Shown: piece by piece, positions 13,987 through 26,800 of the stretch | Layout: each line of letters starts with the position of its first letter | Numbering within the stretch: position 1 is the stretch's first letter | Assembly: GCA_013396915.1 (NCBI GenBank) | Contig: VWZL01002505.1 | Span: 1 to 64,000, forward strand | From: Stercorarius parasiticus | Taxonomy: Eukaryota > Chordata > Aves > Charadriiformes > Stercorariidae | DNA: 64,000 nt | Reading direction: 5' to 3' | Position numbers and translations under genes: made by a program | Notes under the pieces: model-generated | What the model saw: the letters and a program-made list of their open reading frames with translations, nothing else | Told to the model about the DNA's origin: nothing | Database searches by the model: none

Positions 13987-14017
13987 ATGAATAACAGGGT
14001 TACACAGATTGACGCAG
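13987..14017 (+). CDS. TMC2: alternative candidate TMC2 first coding exon (weak)
   Basis: An ATG with A at -3 opens ten codons (MNNRVTQIDA) plus one base, ending at a CAG|GTCAGT donor. It also supplies a G in the correct phase for the exon at 14815, about 800 bases downstream. It competes with the candidate at 11720-11741, and neither can be preferred from sequence alone. Confidence 0.2.
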
Positions 14018-14814
14018 GTCAGTAAAGAATATGGCATTAAGAAAATTGATCCTTTCAAAGCCTCCGGCCACATGCTTATGTCAGAACCAGACATGACTTG
14101 TGTCTGTGTTTCATACGATACCGCCAAGTATCCACCAAAGGGCTTTCCTTCATGTTTAAATAATGAAATGCAATGTAATGCCGACAGGCGCTTTTTCACA
14201 GGGAGAAGGGAGACGAAGGGAAAGTGTTTGGGTGGGCTGAGGCAGAGCCCGGGTCTTCCCAGCCTCTCCCACCCCTCCCTGCCCTCCCCTGCCCGCATGG
14301 CTTGCAAGCAGGAGGTCCCCAGCGGCTGGACGTGCCCATCTGTCTGCAAGGAGACAAGCACATGGGCACTGGAAGAGAGAATAACCCGTATATGATTGGG
14401 GTGTGTGAGCACAGCATAGCAGCTACGGTGTCTGTGCAAAAGACGGGAGGCTGTCATGGGGAAGAAAAAGAAATGCGCTTTGCAGGTCATCATGGAAGAT
14501 GGTTGGTATCACTATGGGATCATTTCAGTTTGGATGCTGCTGAATACTTGAGAAAATATCTCATTACTTTCCAAGCACATAGTTTTGCATCTCTCAAAGA
14601 TCATGCAGTTTTGGTTTGCTCATGCAGGGAACTTTTGTCAATTTGCCAAACTAAAGTAAATATTAAGAGCGTCACTGTAGGAAAAGAATATAATGTATAA
14701 TCAATAAGGGACATTCTGCCAAGCTCAGCTGGCACTTAAGGACTAGCCGTGTAAAGCATTGCACATGTAAAACCCAGCAACAAATGCAATTACTCTTTGT
14801 TCTTTGTCTTGCAG

Positions 14815-14862
14815 CTGGAATAGAGATTGATGGACAAATCGAAAGTGACACAGAGAGTGAAG
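14815..14862 (+). CDS. TMC2: TMC2 exon 1 of those visible (acidic N-terminus)
   Basis: A 48-base exon lies between TTTGTCTTGCAG and GTAACG, entered and left in phase 1. It encodes [15 protein letters not shown], an acidic stretch of the cytoplasmic N-terminus (residues 2-16). Support comes from the good polypyrimidine tract, the matching phase with the next exon and the composition. I do not recognise this short segment in the mammalian protein, so it is less certain than the membrane exons. Skipping it would preserve frame. Confidence 0.7.
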
Positions 14863-17800
14863 GTAACGTAGAGATTAAAAATGCGGTCTTGTTTGAAATA
14901 CAGGAGGTGATACCTCTATTTTTCTCTCTGGCTTGTGACTTGCTCTACAACAGGAATCACTTCATGAGCTACTTGTAAGAAAGCAGATTTTTCCCTTGGG
15001 GTTTGATTTATAATAGTGATATGTAAACCACCATTCTTGAGCAGTCTGTCCCCTTTCAGCCACGCTCCTAGAGTAGTAGGGAGGCTGTCGGAGTCCACGT
15101 TCCTTGGTGGTCATCCCTAGTAAAACAGGCATGGCAGTAGAGTACCACCCTGTGCAGGGCTGGGACTGCTTTGCCCCGTGCCGAGGTCCTGCTTGCCCTC
15201 CCTGTACTGCTTGCTTAGACCATAACACACTGGTATCTTGATAAATCATGACCACGAGAAGATAAAAATGAAAATGAATTGGAGGCAGACTGATGGCTGT
15301 TAGGAAAATCAGGAAGAGCCAGTGACAGGATTAAAAACCGCTTTAACCCTGGGTATATAGTAAATAAAGAGAAATAGCCAAGGGGTAGGATTGTAACACC
15401 CAATAAAGCTAGCTAGCTAATAGGTAAGATAACAACAGCACTGGATAGGTGATATGAATGTAGACACTACTGCAAAAATGGCTGGGATTTATTTTTTTAA
15501 TCATATCCACCTCTCTCATACAGGCAAACAAGGAAATAAGATAAAAGTAACAAATGAATGCTCCACATTTAACCTGATATTTGATAGATTGCAAATGAAA
15601 ACCATGATAGTTGTCTGCCTAAAATGAACATTTTCCCAAAATGGGTAGGTGGTCTTTTGACCTTGATCACTAACTGAAATTCAGCTGAGATGCAGCATTT
15701 TACACAGTAACTGAAACCTCTTGACTTTGAGGCTCTTGAGAAATAAGTTGAAAGCTCCTTCTCATTCCCAGTGACAAGTGTGACAACTAGCTGCTACTAA
15801 ATTTTTACCACTATCAAGCAAAAACTATTTGCTTGTTATTAATTTCTAACTATTCACCAAAACAAAAATGCAAATACTCAAATTCTTTTTGCTTCTTTTT
15901 TCCTCATCTTTTAGGCTGCTCATTTTTCACTCTGGATTCCACTCCAGCACAATTTCCTTCTTCCATTACAATTTCTCCAATCCTGGAAAAAATTACAAAT
16001 TTCATTTTTTTTGTTTGAACATTCTATTTTCATCAGTAAGAAATTTTGGAAAATTAGAAGCCAAAAGAGTCTGGAAAACTTACTATTGATTTTAATGTAC
16101 TTGCTGGCAAAAGGGATAGAGGGGCCTGAGGTTTTTTGAACATTTTTTTACCCTTTCCATAGTATTCTGCAATTAAATCACGCTCCATTTCAATCCTTCA
16201 AACTGGAAGCACTTCTGACTTCTAGACAAATGAGGTTTTTAGCTTGCAATGCCAGTAAGAATGAAATGTGCATTAGAGACTATCTGGTTTTGGTTTTTCT
16301 TTCTCTGGATGTAGACCTTCCTATTGAAAAGAAAACTCAGAGAAACAAGACCTGGTGCTGCCTAAGCTGTACCTTTTCTTTATATAAATAGAATACCTCC
16401 ATCCCTGGCCTTGAAAAGTAAACAGTTTTCAAGGACATTGCACCAACAAGCACACTATATACCGTTTAACTGGCTGCAATTTCTGTTTCTGTTGCTCTGG
16501 TGTGTTTACAGGTCAAGAAGATATCTGCCTGTGCTCTCTGATGGATGGGCTTGTGCATTTGTAACTAACTTCCAATTTTCTTACAGTCACATATCAGTCA
16601 CTGATGTGCTATAATGGGTTATGCAGTATTACTACATAACCAAAGAGTTGGATGTCATTGTTGGATGGGGCATAATGCAATGTCCACCAAGGTCAACAGG
16701 TATCTGCTCATTGACTTTCCTAGGGTTTGAATCACACATCCAAGCTGCCTGTGCTTTTCTGATGAATCCTTATTTTGCCAGCATGGAAAGCTAATTGTTT
16801 GCCAAAGTACTTGTTTATATCCCTTGCAGAAGATGAAGAAAAGGACAAGACCCCTAAGAAACAGCGCCGTAGGGAAACCAGCAGAGCAAGCAGACTTGAA
16901 GGGAAAAAGCAAGAGAAAGACAGAGAAGAAGATGAGAGCAAAGAGGAAGACAGTTGTAGCCAACAAAACAGAGCTTCTAGGAGAAAAAACTACCAAAGTA
17001 AAAACAGTAATGGAAAAAAGGCAGGAGAGGAACAAAGTCGGCAGAGAGAGAGAGGCAAAAAGGCTCCTACCAAAGATCAAAAGGAGTCAGAAAACAAAGG
17101 AAGGAGAACAAATAAGAAAGGAAAGGAGGGGGAGAACAAGCAGAAGACAGACAGGAAAAACAGGTAATTAAACAACCCCTGAGTATGGTACCTTGGGTCA
17201 GTCTGGCAGCGGTATTGACATGCCAGTGGCATATGGGTCACAACTGCAAAACCACAGACTGTGAGTAAGTTACTGCTTTCCCAAAAGAGGTAAAAAAATG
17301 GAAAGCAGTGATGTAAAATGCCATGCAGCCAAACTGTTTCCAGGGTCTTCTATCATAATTTCTCAGCCAGGATGAGATCCATGCATGTAGTGGAGTCCTT
17401 GTGGGGTAGAAAAGCACTCTTAAAGAAGACAGCTTGAGTGACTCAGATCCGGGCATATTTTTTTCGTTGATCTGTGGAAACGTTCAGGTTAAAAGGGATC
17501 TCTCATGTTTCCAAGTCTCTTCCTCTTCCAAAACTTTCTTGCCCCAGCCCACTGCTTCTCCCCATATCTTCCCTCTGAAGGTGTGAAAAACATTTCTCCA
17601 GAGCTAGCTGTAGTCCTAGGCAATGCTTCTGTAGCTGAGGCGTGGTCCAAAGCACAATGTCAGGTGAGTTATGGTGGGACGCAATCGCCTCTTCATTATC
17701 CTGGTTGGAAGCAGCCTCATCCTGAGCATGAAGGGGCAACGCTGGCAGTGCACTGAGCCAGGGGACGGTGAGGCACTGTGCCCACGTCAGAGTGGGATCC

Positions 17801-20800
17801 CCGGCGGCCAGCGTCGCTGTGCCCACCCTAAGCAAGACCTTCCCTCTCACTCCTGCGAGATTTTCCACTTTGTGCCCTTTATTCTGTGTCTCCCCCAGCA
17901 CTTCTTCTGCTTCTTCCAACTCATCCGACGAGGAGTCACTCTCGGAGGAAGAGCTCGCGATGCTGATGGAGCAAGTGGAGCAAAAGAAAAAACTGATTTC
18001 CACCATGAGGAACAAACCCTGGAGGATGGTGAAGAAGCTCTCGGTGCTCAGGTACCCACAACACCTGGAACTCACACCCCCGGGGTTTTTGCTGACTGTC
18101 AGATGCACATTGCCTCTCCTAGAAATTGCATTTTTGCTGCTGCTACTGTGACACCCCCATCTCAGAAAAAGCTATCGGCAGAGCCTGGTCAGCCTGTCTG
18201 GGTTTGAATGATCACAGTTGAAATGTGGAATTTGATTTTCAGCCTCTGTAACCAGAGAACGGACAAGGTGCAAATCTGTTCAACTGATACCCACAGCCAG
18301 GTCATCCTACCCTTGTATTTAAAACCAAATGACTCACTACCGCCAGGCTACTTGTTAAAGCAAACTCTGTGCCCTGGTTTGCTTATTCATGCCTACTGTC
18401 AGACAGAAATCAGAGCAGCGAAGTGCCACATTACTTCACACTTCCTGAGAGAGTGCTACTTTGAAAAAATACTGTATTATTTGCAGAGGTTTATGGAGCA
18501 AAGATAATATTGCCAGCCAGTCCCCACTGAATGTGGGAACAACTCAGGCAGCTGCAGAGATCCTTTAGTGCAGAGCAACGGGGGCAGCGGAGCAGGGATG
18601 ACCAGGACCATTCCCATGTCAAGGCATTATTTCAAATCCCAGCTCTGTTGGTTAAAAATCACCTCAAACTGGGGAGCTTTCAAAATAGCATTGCAAGGCA
18701 TGCACAGTCCCACGGCGAGTGGTGATGTCCCCCCTCCGTCTTTGCCAAGAGGCTGCTCAGAGCTGCAGTGACCAGGCTGTGAAGGCTGGCTGTCACCATG
18801 TGTCTCTGCTTCTCTCTTTCACACCCTGAAGGCCAAGACCCGCTCCATCTTCCACTAAAATCAGGAGCCTTGAACACTGACAATTATTTCTAAAAATCTG
18901 GGCAAAGATCGATGCAGTAAAACTGTATTAAAGCAGCTTTGCTAAATCGCAGGCATGCTATAAACCTGAGCTCATTACAAATAAGTCTTATCACCTTAAA
19001 AGTGCAAAGTACTGCAAGAAAAGAAAAAAAAAAAAAGCAAAGCACTATTATTTCTGACATATTTTGCCTTTGCTATGGGATCCTGGCTAAAATTCTGGGT
19101 GGGATCGTGTTTAATAACATACCTCCATCCTTTCATCTTATCCCTGAGCCACGGCAATCCTTACCACCCACTAATGAACCTAAATAAAATTGTTGCATTG
19201 CTTGTGCAGGGGTCTCCAGAAAGGCTCTCAGAGTGCTGTACGTTCATTAGTTATTTTGGCTGCATAAGCTCAACCCTCAAGAAAAGATTAGCCCCATTGG
19301 ACAGATGAGGAATGTGAAACACAAGGAGAAGGAAACAATGTGTTCAAGACTTAGAAATCTCACTTAAGGTTTGCAGATAAAGATGCAGGTGATTTTCCCA
19401 AGGTTACAGGCTGAACTAGCCAACTATTCCTAGCAAGTAGATGTCCACCTTCCCCACAGGCTTAGGATTGCAAAGGACGTCCCAACTCCTTAAATTTAAT
19501 CTCTTCTCATGCTGTATCAGCGACATCAATATATGATATAATCTTATTCACAAACTCAGCATACTCTAACAACACCTGCCTTGGTTCGTTTCTCTGTATT
19601 TCCCTTAGAAACCTATTATAAAACTAATTTCAATTTGCAGCTTGATTTTACTCCTGACCAGCATACACTCATTTCTCTGGCACTGAGATTATCCTGTTGG
19701 GCCAGTTGGACGCCTCTGATATTTATACAGGGAAGTGTTCATGGAGGAAAATTCTGCATCCTCTTGGAGTTTGTTTCACTAGAAAATGTTGGTTTTTTCC
19801 TTCATCAATGCACCAGGAGTGAAAAGTTATAGTAGATATGCCGGGGTGGGAGAGCTCTGGAGCAAGATGAACAGGCGGGCTTCTAATCTACACCCAGGGA
19901 AAAACAGGGAGCAAGATTTGGGACATATCTCTGCATGAGCATGAGCACTGTGGGGACCTGTTAGCTATCCCTGAGCTGGCTTGTGAGCTCTGCTGGGCAC
20001 AGCAACACCACCAGCAGATAGCATTTGGCACCCCAGACACAGCACAGGGCACAGAGAGCCCAAACCCCTGCCTTCATATGGGGAGGGCAGCGCGGCTGCT
20101 TTCCCACCAGCGCGGGCAGAGGTGAAAAGCTAAAGACCCCTTTGCTGTTACAATAACCCGCTTGTTTCTTTCCCAATTAGGGAGGCACAAGCTTTTGTAG
20201 AGAAGTTTGAAGGAGCTCTGGGAAAAGGGAAGGGCAAAAAATTGTACGCTTATAAGATGATGATGGCAAAGGTAAGTGCTGCAATGATGTCAGGGAAAAG
20301 CCTGGGTACCTGGTTATGCATTCAGCCCATTTTTGTTGGGTTTATTAACCCATATTTGGCAAAAGAGACACCAGGAAATCAGAATAAAACTTCCCGCCCA
20401 CATTCAAAAATACTAGCCAGCTTCAAATCTATGACGTTTACAGAAATAATAGGGGGAAATTTCCCCCAACCTGAATCTCATTGCGACCTTCCCTGAAGCA
20501 AGGGAGGGTTTGCAGGAGCAGGGAAAAACACTGCTTTCTGGCTGCGCTCTCCAAAACCTTGAAGCGTGGGACAAGGTAGCCCTAAGGAAGAGAGAAGCTG
20601 TGCCAAACTCTTGCACTGTCCCATGGACTCCTGCAAAATTTCATCTTCCCCGTTAATGAGACAACGAGGAGGATGATGACTGTGTTGCAAGTTTTAAGTT
20701 GGCAGTCAAGTTGCATGTTGTCATGGAGATTATATAGAGAAGCAAAAAACGGAGCCAGGTCTGAGGATCATGAAATCAATGGGAGTTTAGCCGCTGGTCT

Positions 20801-23800
20801 GATGAGGAAGGATTCAAGCTCAATATTTTATCAAATTAGGTTTTGTTTTAAATACAATTGATTCTGTGTCAATTCCTTCCACCCAGAGCTAGGTCTGAAT
20901 TTTCTACCCCTACATAATATGGTAAACTCATAGCACAACTGCAACTTTCCAAAAGCCTGGGAAGGTTAAAATTCAGATAATGAATGTGAATACTTGGGGT
21001 GGGGGGCTTTTGGATTGAAGGTAGTTTCTGAAATAGTCCAAAAGATCAGACCCAGACCAGAGTTTTTGCTTTCGACTTTACACTCACTCCTACCAGTGCT
21101 ACCAAACCCTGATATTAGAAAGCCCTACAGCCTCCCTCTTCGCTCCTCTCTGCTCACAGCAATCTTGTCTTGTTTCAGAAATGGGTGAAATTTAAGAGAG
21201 ACTTTGACAATTTCAAAACTCAGTGCATACCCTGGGAGATGAAGATAAAAGAAGTGGAGAGTAAGTGGAAGCTGCTGCGCAGTGGCAGTGAGACATTTTG
21301 TAAGACAGCTTTGTCTTCATCCAAACAATGCTCCTGGTCCCCAGTCTCCACCTGCCCGGGGCACTGCTGCCAACCTGGGAGCATGCACCCCGGGCAGCTC
21401 CAGGCTTTGCCATCTCCATCAGTGGTAGGGACTGTTGGGAGGGTCTTGGGCAACACGCTGGGGAGACCTAAGGGTAAAGGGGTCCAGGTCTTGCTGAGGA
21501 TAGTTTAACCCTCCTAAACTCCTAACAACTAAGTGTCTTCTGGTTCAAGGTCACTTTGGCTCCTCAGTTGCTTCCTACTTCATATTTCTGCGGTGGATGT
21601 ACGGAGTAAATCTTGTCCTTTTTGGGTTAATATTTGGACTCGTTATAATTCCAGAGGTAAGTCTTTAATTCTCCTTTCAGTAACATCTTACCTGTTGCTT
21701 AAGATGAACGTGAGATTGACAGCACAAACAAGTGTCTTATGAGGTTTAGGATGGGTATCAGGAAAAAATTCTTCACAGAAAGGATTATCAAATAGTGGAA
21801 CAGCCTGCCCAGGGAAGTGATTGAGTCACCATTCCTGGAGGTATTTAGAAGATGGGGACATGCTTTCGCAGTGGTTTTGTTAGTATTAGATTAACACTTG
21901 TACCTAATGATCTTAAACGTCCCTTCCAACCCAGACAATTCTATGATTCTATAACAGGCAATCCTTTAGAAAAATGAAATGTGTAAGGACAATTATTTGT
22001 GACGGCCAACTTATGAGGCTGTTACTGACACGGGAGCAGAAGTTGGAGTGCAATCAGGAGACCTAAAATGCTATCAAAGATCCTGCCCATCCATCAGCTA
22101 AAACAGGAGCTCAAAAACCTAACTTGAGGCTATTTTTACATTTTGACTAAAGTGTAAAACATGATGTAGGAATCCTCCTAGGTACAAGCTCATGTCCCTA
22201 AGAGCCATAAGAAATGGACTGTGCTCTGAAACTGATTAAGAAAACCCCCATGACAGTATGAGACCTCCCCAAGCATTTTCTTCACCTTTCTGCATTGCAA
22301 AAATCGCAATACACACAATAAAGTAGGACTGGTTATTCCCACGCAATTACCAAGGACCAGGCCACCAGCTGCAATGCAGTCCTCACTGGGTGTGTTGAGT
22401 CCAGTTTTGACTAACATGCAGTTGCAGGAGCTTTCACAGACGCAAGGATAAGGTGAGGGTGGAAAACCCTGCTTTCTGATGGACAGTGCCAATGCCAGGA
22501 CCCTTCTTCAGGCTCAGGAGCCCCTTTTGGACCCTCTGAGGCTCACGGCACTGGGGCAACAGACACAGCAGAGCCCCACAGGGGGAGCCATTGAGGGAAG
22601 AAACAATTTCCCAAGCACTTTGCCAACTAACATTTGTTTGGGAAATATCCCTTTTCTGTACTTCTCATTTAGATGATTACCAAGGAGGAGTTTTATTTTT
22701 AGTTTTTCTATTTCTCACTATTCTTGGAGAAGAAAAGTATCTCATAGTCAACTTTATAGGATCGTTTATTCAATAATTTTTTAATGTAGCCATTACAGCT
22801 CTGGCTAAATTACTCAGTGCAGTCTTTAAAGGCTGTGCAATCTGCAGACAGTGTCATCTGTTCTGTTCAATGCAGATTTTTATGAAGCAAAAAGGCAGCA
22901 CAGAGTCTCTCCTGAGGACTGTGCTTTTGCTCTCCTTAATGTGGTTGTTCACACTATCGAAAGTAAAAGCTCTGTTTGCTCCCAGGATGAAGAGACATAA
23001 CCATTAGCACTAAACAATACAAATGTATTTTGTTAGGAACTATGCATATGGTAGACAACTAAACAGCTTTCGTCTTTAAAGCACACATACTGTTACTCAT
23101 TGCCTACTGAGCTGTTACGATATGGAGATTAGCTGGGCAATAAACATTTAATCATAGAGGATTTTGAAATTAATTAGATAGCCCTAAAAAATAAGTGATA
23201 GATGATATGCTAGGGCCTTTCTAGTCTACGAATGCTAATGAGATATTTTGCTATGGGCACCGGTGAGAATCTGCTTGTAGATATTTATTAACTCTCCATA
23301 GCCCTTGACGTTCTCTGTCTGGACTGCAATAGCTGCTGGACTTGCTGGAAGTCCTGCTTTGTGTGGTGCCATCAGGAGAGGCTGTGCCATGAAAACTGTT
23401 CTTTGCGTCCTTTTGTCATATGCTTTTTTGCCCAAACCTAACTGCCCTTCACCTCACCTTGAGATCATTTTTCAATTCAAGACTATATAATACAAAATAC
23501 ACCGCAAGCTTGACCCAGTGCTCTTTACTTCTCTCAAAGGAGGAGTCCTGCATAAATAGATAAAGCTAATCCCTTTATTGCATTAGACCCATGAAGTTCA
23601 AGCAAAGAAATTCTTGCTAAACTACTGGAGCTGGTCATTGAGGGATACAGTTCCTTGGCAAAGCAGTTCATGCGCAATGGATGTTGCCAGGGAAAGGGAA
23701 CTCTTCTTGTTATTTGGGTGAAATTAATTCTAAATATTTCAAACTGCTGCTCCGGTATTAAGAAATTACATGTGTATATATATATATATATATATTTTAA

Positions 23801-26800
23801 AATCAACCAAAATGAAAACCAACCAAAAGCAAACCAAAAGACTTATTAAGAAGAAAACTGCTAAAAACTGTACAGTGTTATACTATACATGCATCACTGT
23901 TATTAATGTTCACCAGGTCCTGATGGGAATGCCATACGGGAGCATGCCGAGAAAAACCGTGCCCCGGGCTGAACAAGCAACAGCTATGGATTTTTCGGTT
24001 CTTTGGGATTTTGAGGTAAGCACAGGAGCGTTAATCATAAGACATCATTTCCATACCTCCTAAAAACCTTCAGAACTTAGTGGCACTACAGGGACAGAAT
24101 TGTTCCAAGATAAACCAGCAACGAATGCACCTATTTCTTCCAGAAGATGATGACACCTCCTGCCAAAAAATCTTTGTGGATCTCCAGAGATTTCTTGCCA
24201 AAACTGCATGTGCACACACAGGCACCTGCATATGGATTTGAACTACTTCCATATACAAATGTGCTGGCTGCTGTACGTCACGTGTGTGCATACACACAAA
24301 CACACACAGACATAGATTTCTCATCGTGGCGGGAACAAAGCACATGGACTTTTATTACAAAGGAGACATATGACATCTCAAGGCATCACCCGAAACGTGT
24401 CTGTCTGGGGTCAGTGACATGCAACAGGACAAAGTAAAATCCACTAAGGTCAGTGGAGTTACACGGTTCCACACTGAAGAAAGTCAAAGCAGATTTAGGA
24501 ACCCCATGTACTTTTATCTATGCAGTATTTTCATTCATGAAGCACAAGAAGCCAAAGTTTGGTTTTTCTATGAGCATTAGTAGAAGCAGGTGACTATGCA
24601 AACTGCCCAGTGGTGAGCTTGGTACAACTCACTTAAACCATGTTCACAGAGTTGCCTCGTGAACTCAGGCAAAAGAAAAGATCCTTTTTCAGAGGAAAAA
24701 AACACCCAATAAATACTTTTCTGCTGTATTTTAAATCTATGTAGAACAATCTATAGAAACCTGTATCATCAACTCACATGCATAATGTAGAATTTTATTC
24801 TGAAAAAAGCAAAAAAATTTTGTATGCACAAGAGCCATTTTACTTCTAACTAGAAAAGCAACCAGCCCGCAGGTGAAACACAAGACCTACTCCAAAGCAG
24901 GCAGCCAGAAGGCCAGTTCAAGCTGCGGACCTCCCTTTGTGGGCAGGAGCATCTTGCCATACCACCAAATTTGCTCATAGCCTTGGGAAAGGGATCGCTC
25001 CCCATGTCCCTGCCATCCCTGTTGCCCTGAAATATTTATGAGCCTGAAGTTGGAACCAAAGATTAGCACTTGCAGAAGCTGGAACCAAAGTTTAGCACTT
25101 GCACCCAAAAGGGAAAGCCCCAGTTTCCAGCTGTCTGCGAGCACTTGGCTGCAACCCTGACTCAGACCCCTCCCCACCCCGGGCCCCAAATACTCTGCCT
25201 TTGAAGATTTAGGCCAAAGAGATTAAGTGGTCTTAGGGGATGGCCCAAAAAAGAAAAAGATGTGTGCAGGGGGTGAAGAGGTTCGGCTGTGACCAATACC
25301 TTGGGATCTGACTTTCAAAGCTGCTAATTCTGGAAATATTTTAAAAATATTTGGTGGTGACAGCCCATATTTTACAAGCGTGGGACACAGCCCTTCTGCA
25401 ATAAACCGCATCACAATTTTCTTAGCTAAAAAAAAACCCAAAACCCCACAATTACTCTAGTGTAAGACAGATTATTAAAATTAATTCATTAATAAGGTTT
25501 CAATTACTTGTGTGTCCAGGAACCTGATAGGGCCATACCTTCATTCACCACCCATTTTCTGCTGAGGATCCTTTCAGCTCTTCCTCTCCCAGCACTTCCA
25601 CCCACTTGCCAGAATCCAAAATTCAGAGGTGACGCTTTGAATAACGTTGCACTGAATGAAAAGCTCATTTGGCCATCACACTGCAAAAATACAAGCAGCA
25701 GCATTTAAACTCATTCGCCCAGAAAAAAACCCGAAAACCAAAAAACAATCCTGCAGGAGTGTTGCTGAACTGCAGCTGCCGATTTTGTCTGGGAGACCAT
25801 AAACTATACACAGATCAGTAATGAAATTTACTCTTGGATGAGGCTGTACCATCACATGAAAGGCTGGCTACCATGACCTGTCAGTGTCCTGCCTGTGGCT
25901 TGGTACATACATCTACATTGCCCTGCTGTCACCGAGGGCTTGATCCTCTGAACCCCTCTGCCATTCAGGTCCCCATCCTGTACCCATTTTCTTCCTACTT
26001 GATACCAGGGAGCAATCACACCAACTCAAGAAGTAGTCTCCAGCTATGGGGCAACAATGTACAGCTATACCCTCTGCAGCCAGAAGATGTCAAATTAAGC
26101 CCTTCACAGAGGCTTGCCCTTTGAAAATGAATAGATCCTTATTCCAGCGTGCTCCACAGGAGAGGTGCAATGGGGAAACATATTTCAGAGCAGGCATAAA
26201 ACGAAGAGTCAATACTGTGATCCTGAAAAATACATTTCAAGAGAGAGAAGCCAGGAAAATGTATGCTTTGGCAGCAAGGAGGTCAGCCACATCATGGATT
26301 TCTAGAAGAGTAGAAAGGAATAAATCTCACTTGGACACCAGACACCATGTCTCACAAATGGAGTTTAAAAAACATACTGGATGATGTGAACAGAGAAACT
26401 CATTTTTCAGTCCCCACCATTGATGAATCAAAAAGACAAAGATTTGGGATTACAACCTGAGAAAAAAACTTCACTAGTACCTTCCAGGAACATAATCTTT
26501 ATATTTTACGAAGCTTTTTTCATTACAGCTCCCCAGCACACATTATACATAACAAGTTACGAGCCCCAAGCAGCTGTGCCATGGTGTGCCAGCCATGGGC
26601 TTGCTGCATTTCCCGCCGTGGCTCAGCAGCACTGGCAGAAACACATGCAAAATTGTCCTGTGGCACTGCACGTTGTGCAGGGCAAACACGCAGCTAATGT
26701 GGCACCCAGGGATACCAAAGATTTATATCAGGTAGGAAGGAAAAACTTAGCACTTTGGGGGAGCTTAGTGTAATTGATTAAATGAAAGTGGTCAAACACC

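Larger units (their letters stand above)
11079..14814. other. TMC2 5' flank or first intron
   Basis: No exon here can be proved from the sequence. Because the first visible TMC2 exon needs one upstream base to complete its first codon, at least one more 5' exon must exist. The two in-phase ATG-plus-donor combinations found here are given as separate entries. Longer open frames in the stretch (for example 13969-14493 on - and 14224-14700 on +) have no recognisable homology. Confidence 0.5.
21657..23916. other. TMC2 intron carrying a CR1 copy and a TA repeat
   Basis: An intron of 2260 bases. Besides the CR1 fragment near its start and the (TA)n tract near its end, both listed separately, nothing is recognisable. 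Confidence 0.75.

Noticed and set aside
16655..17080. 141-codon hydrophobic-looking frame on - strand
   Set aside because: Mirror of the purine-rich Lys/Glu exon 2 of TMC2; the Phe/Leu/Ser content is the expected complement.
17503..18108. 201-codon open frame on - strand
   Set aside because: Antisense to TMC2 exon 3 and its intron. It is open because the sense strand is rich in Ser/Glu codons. No homology recognised.
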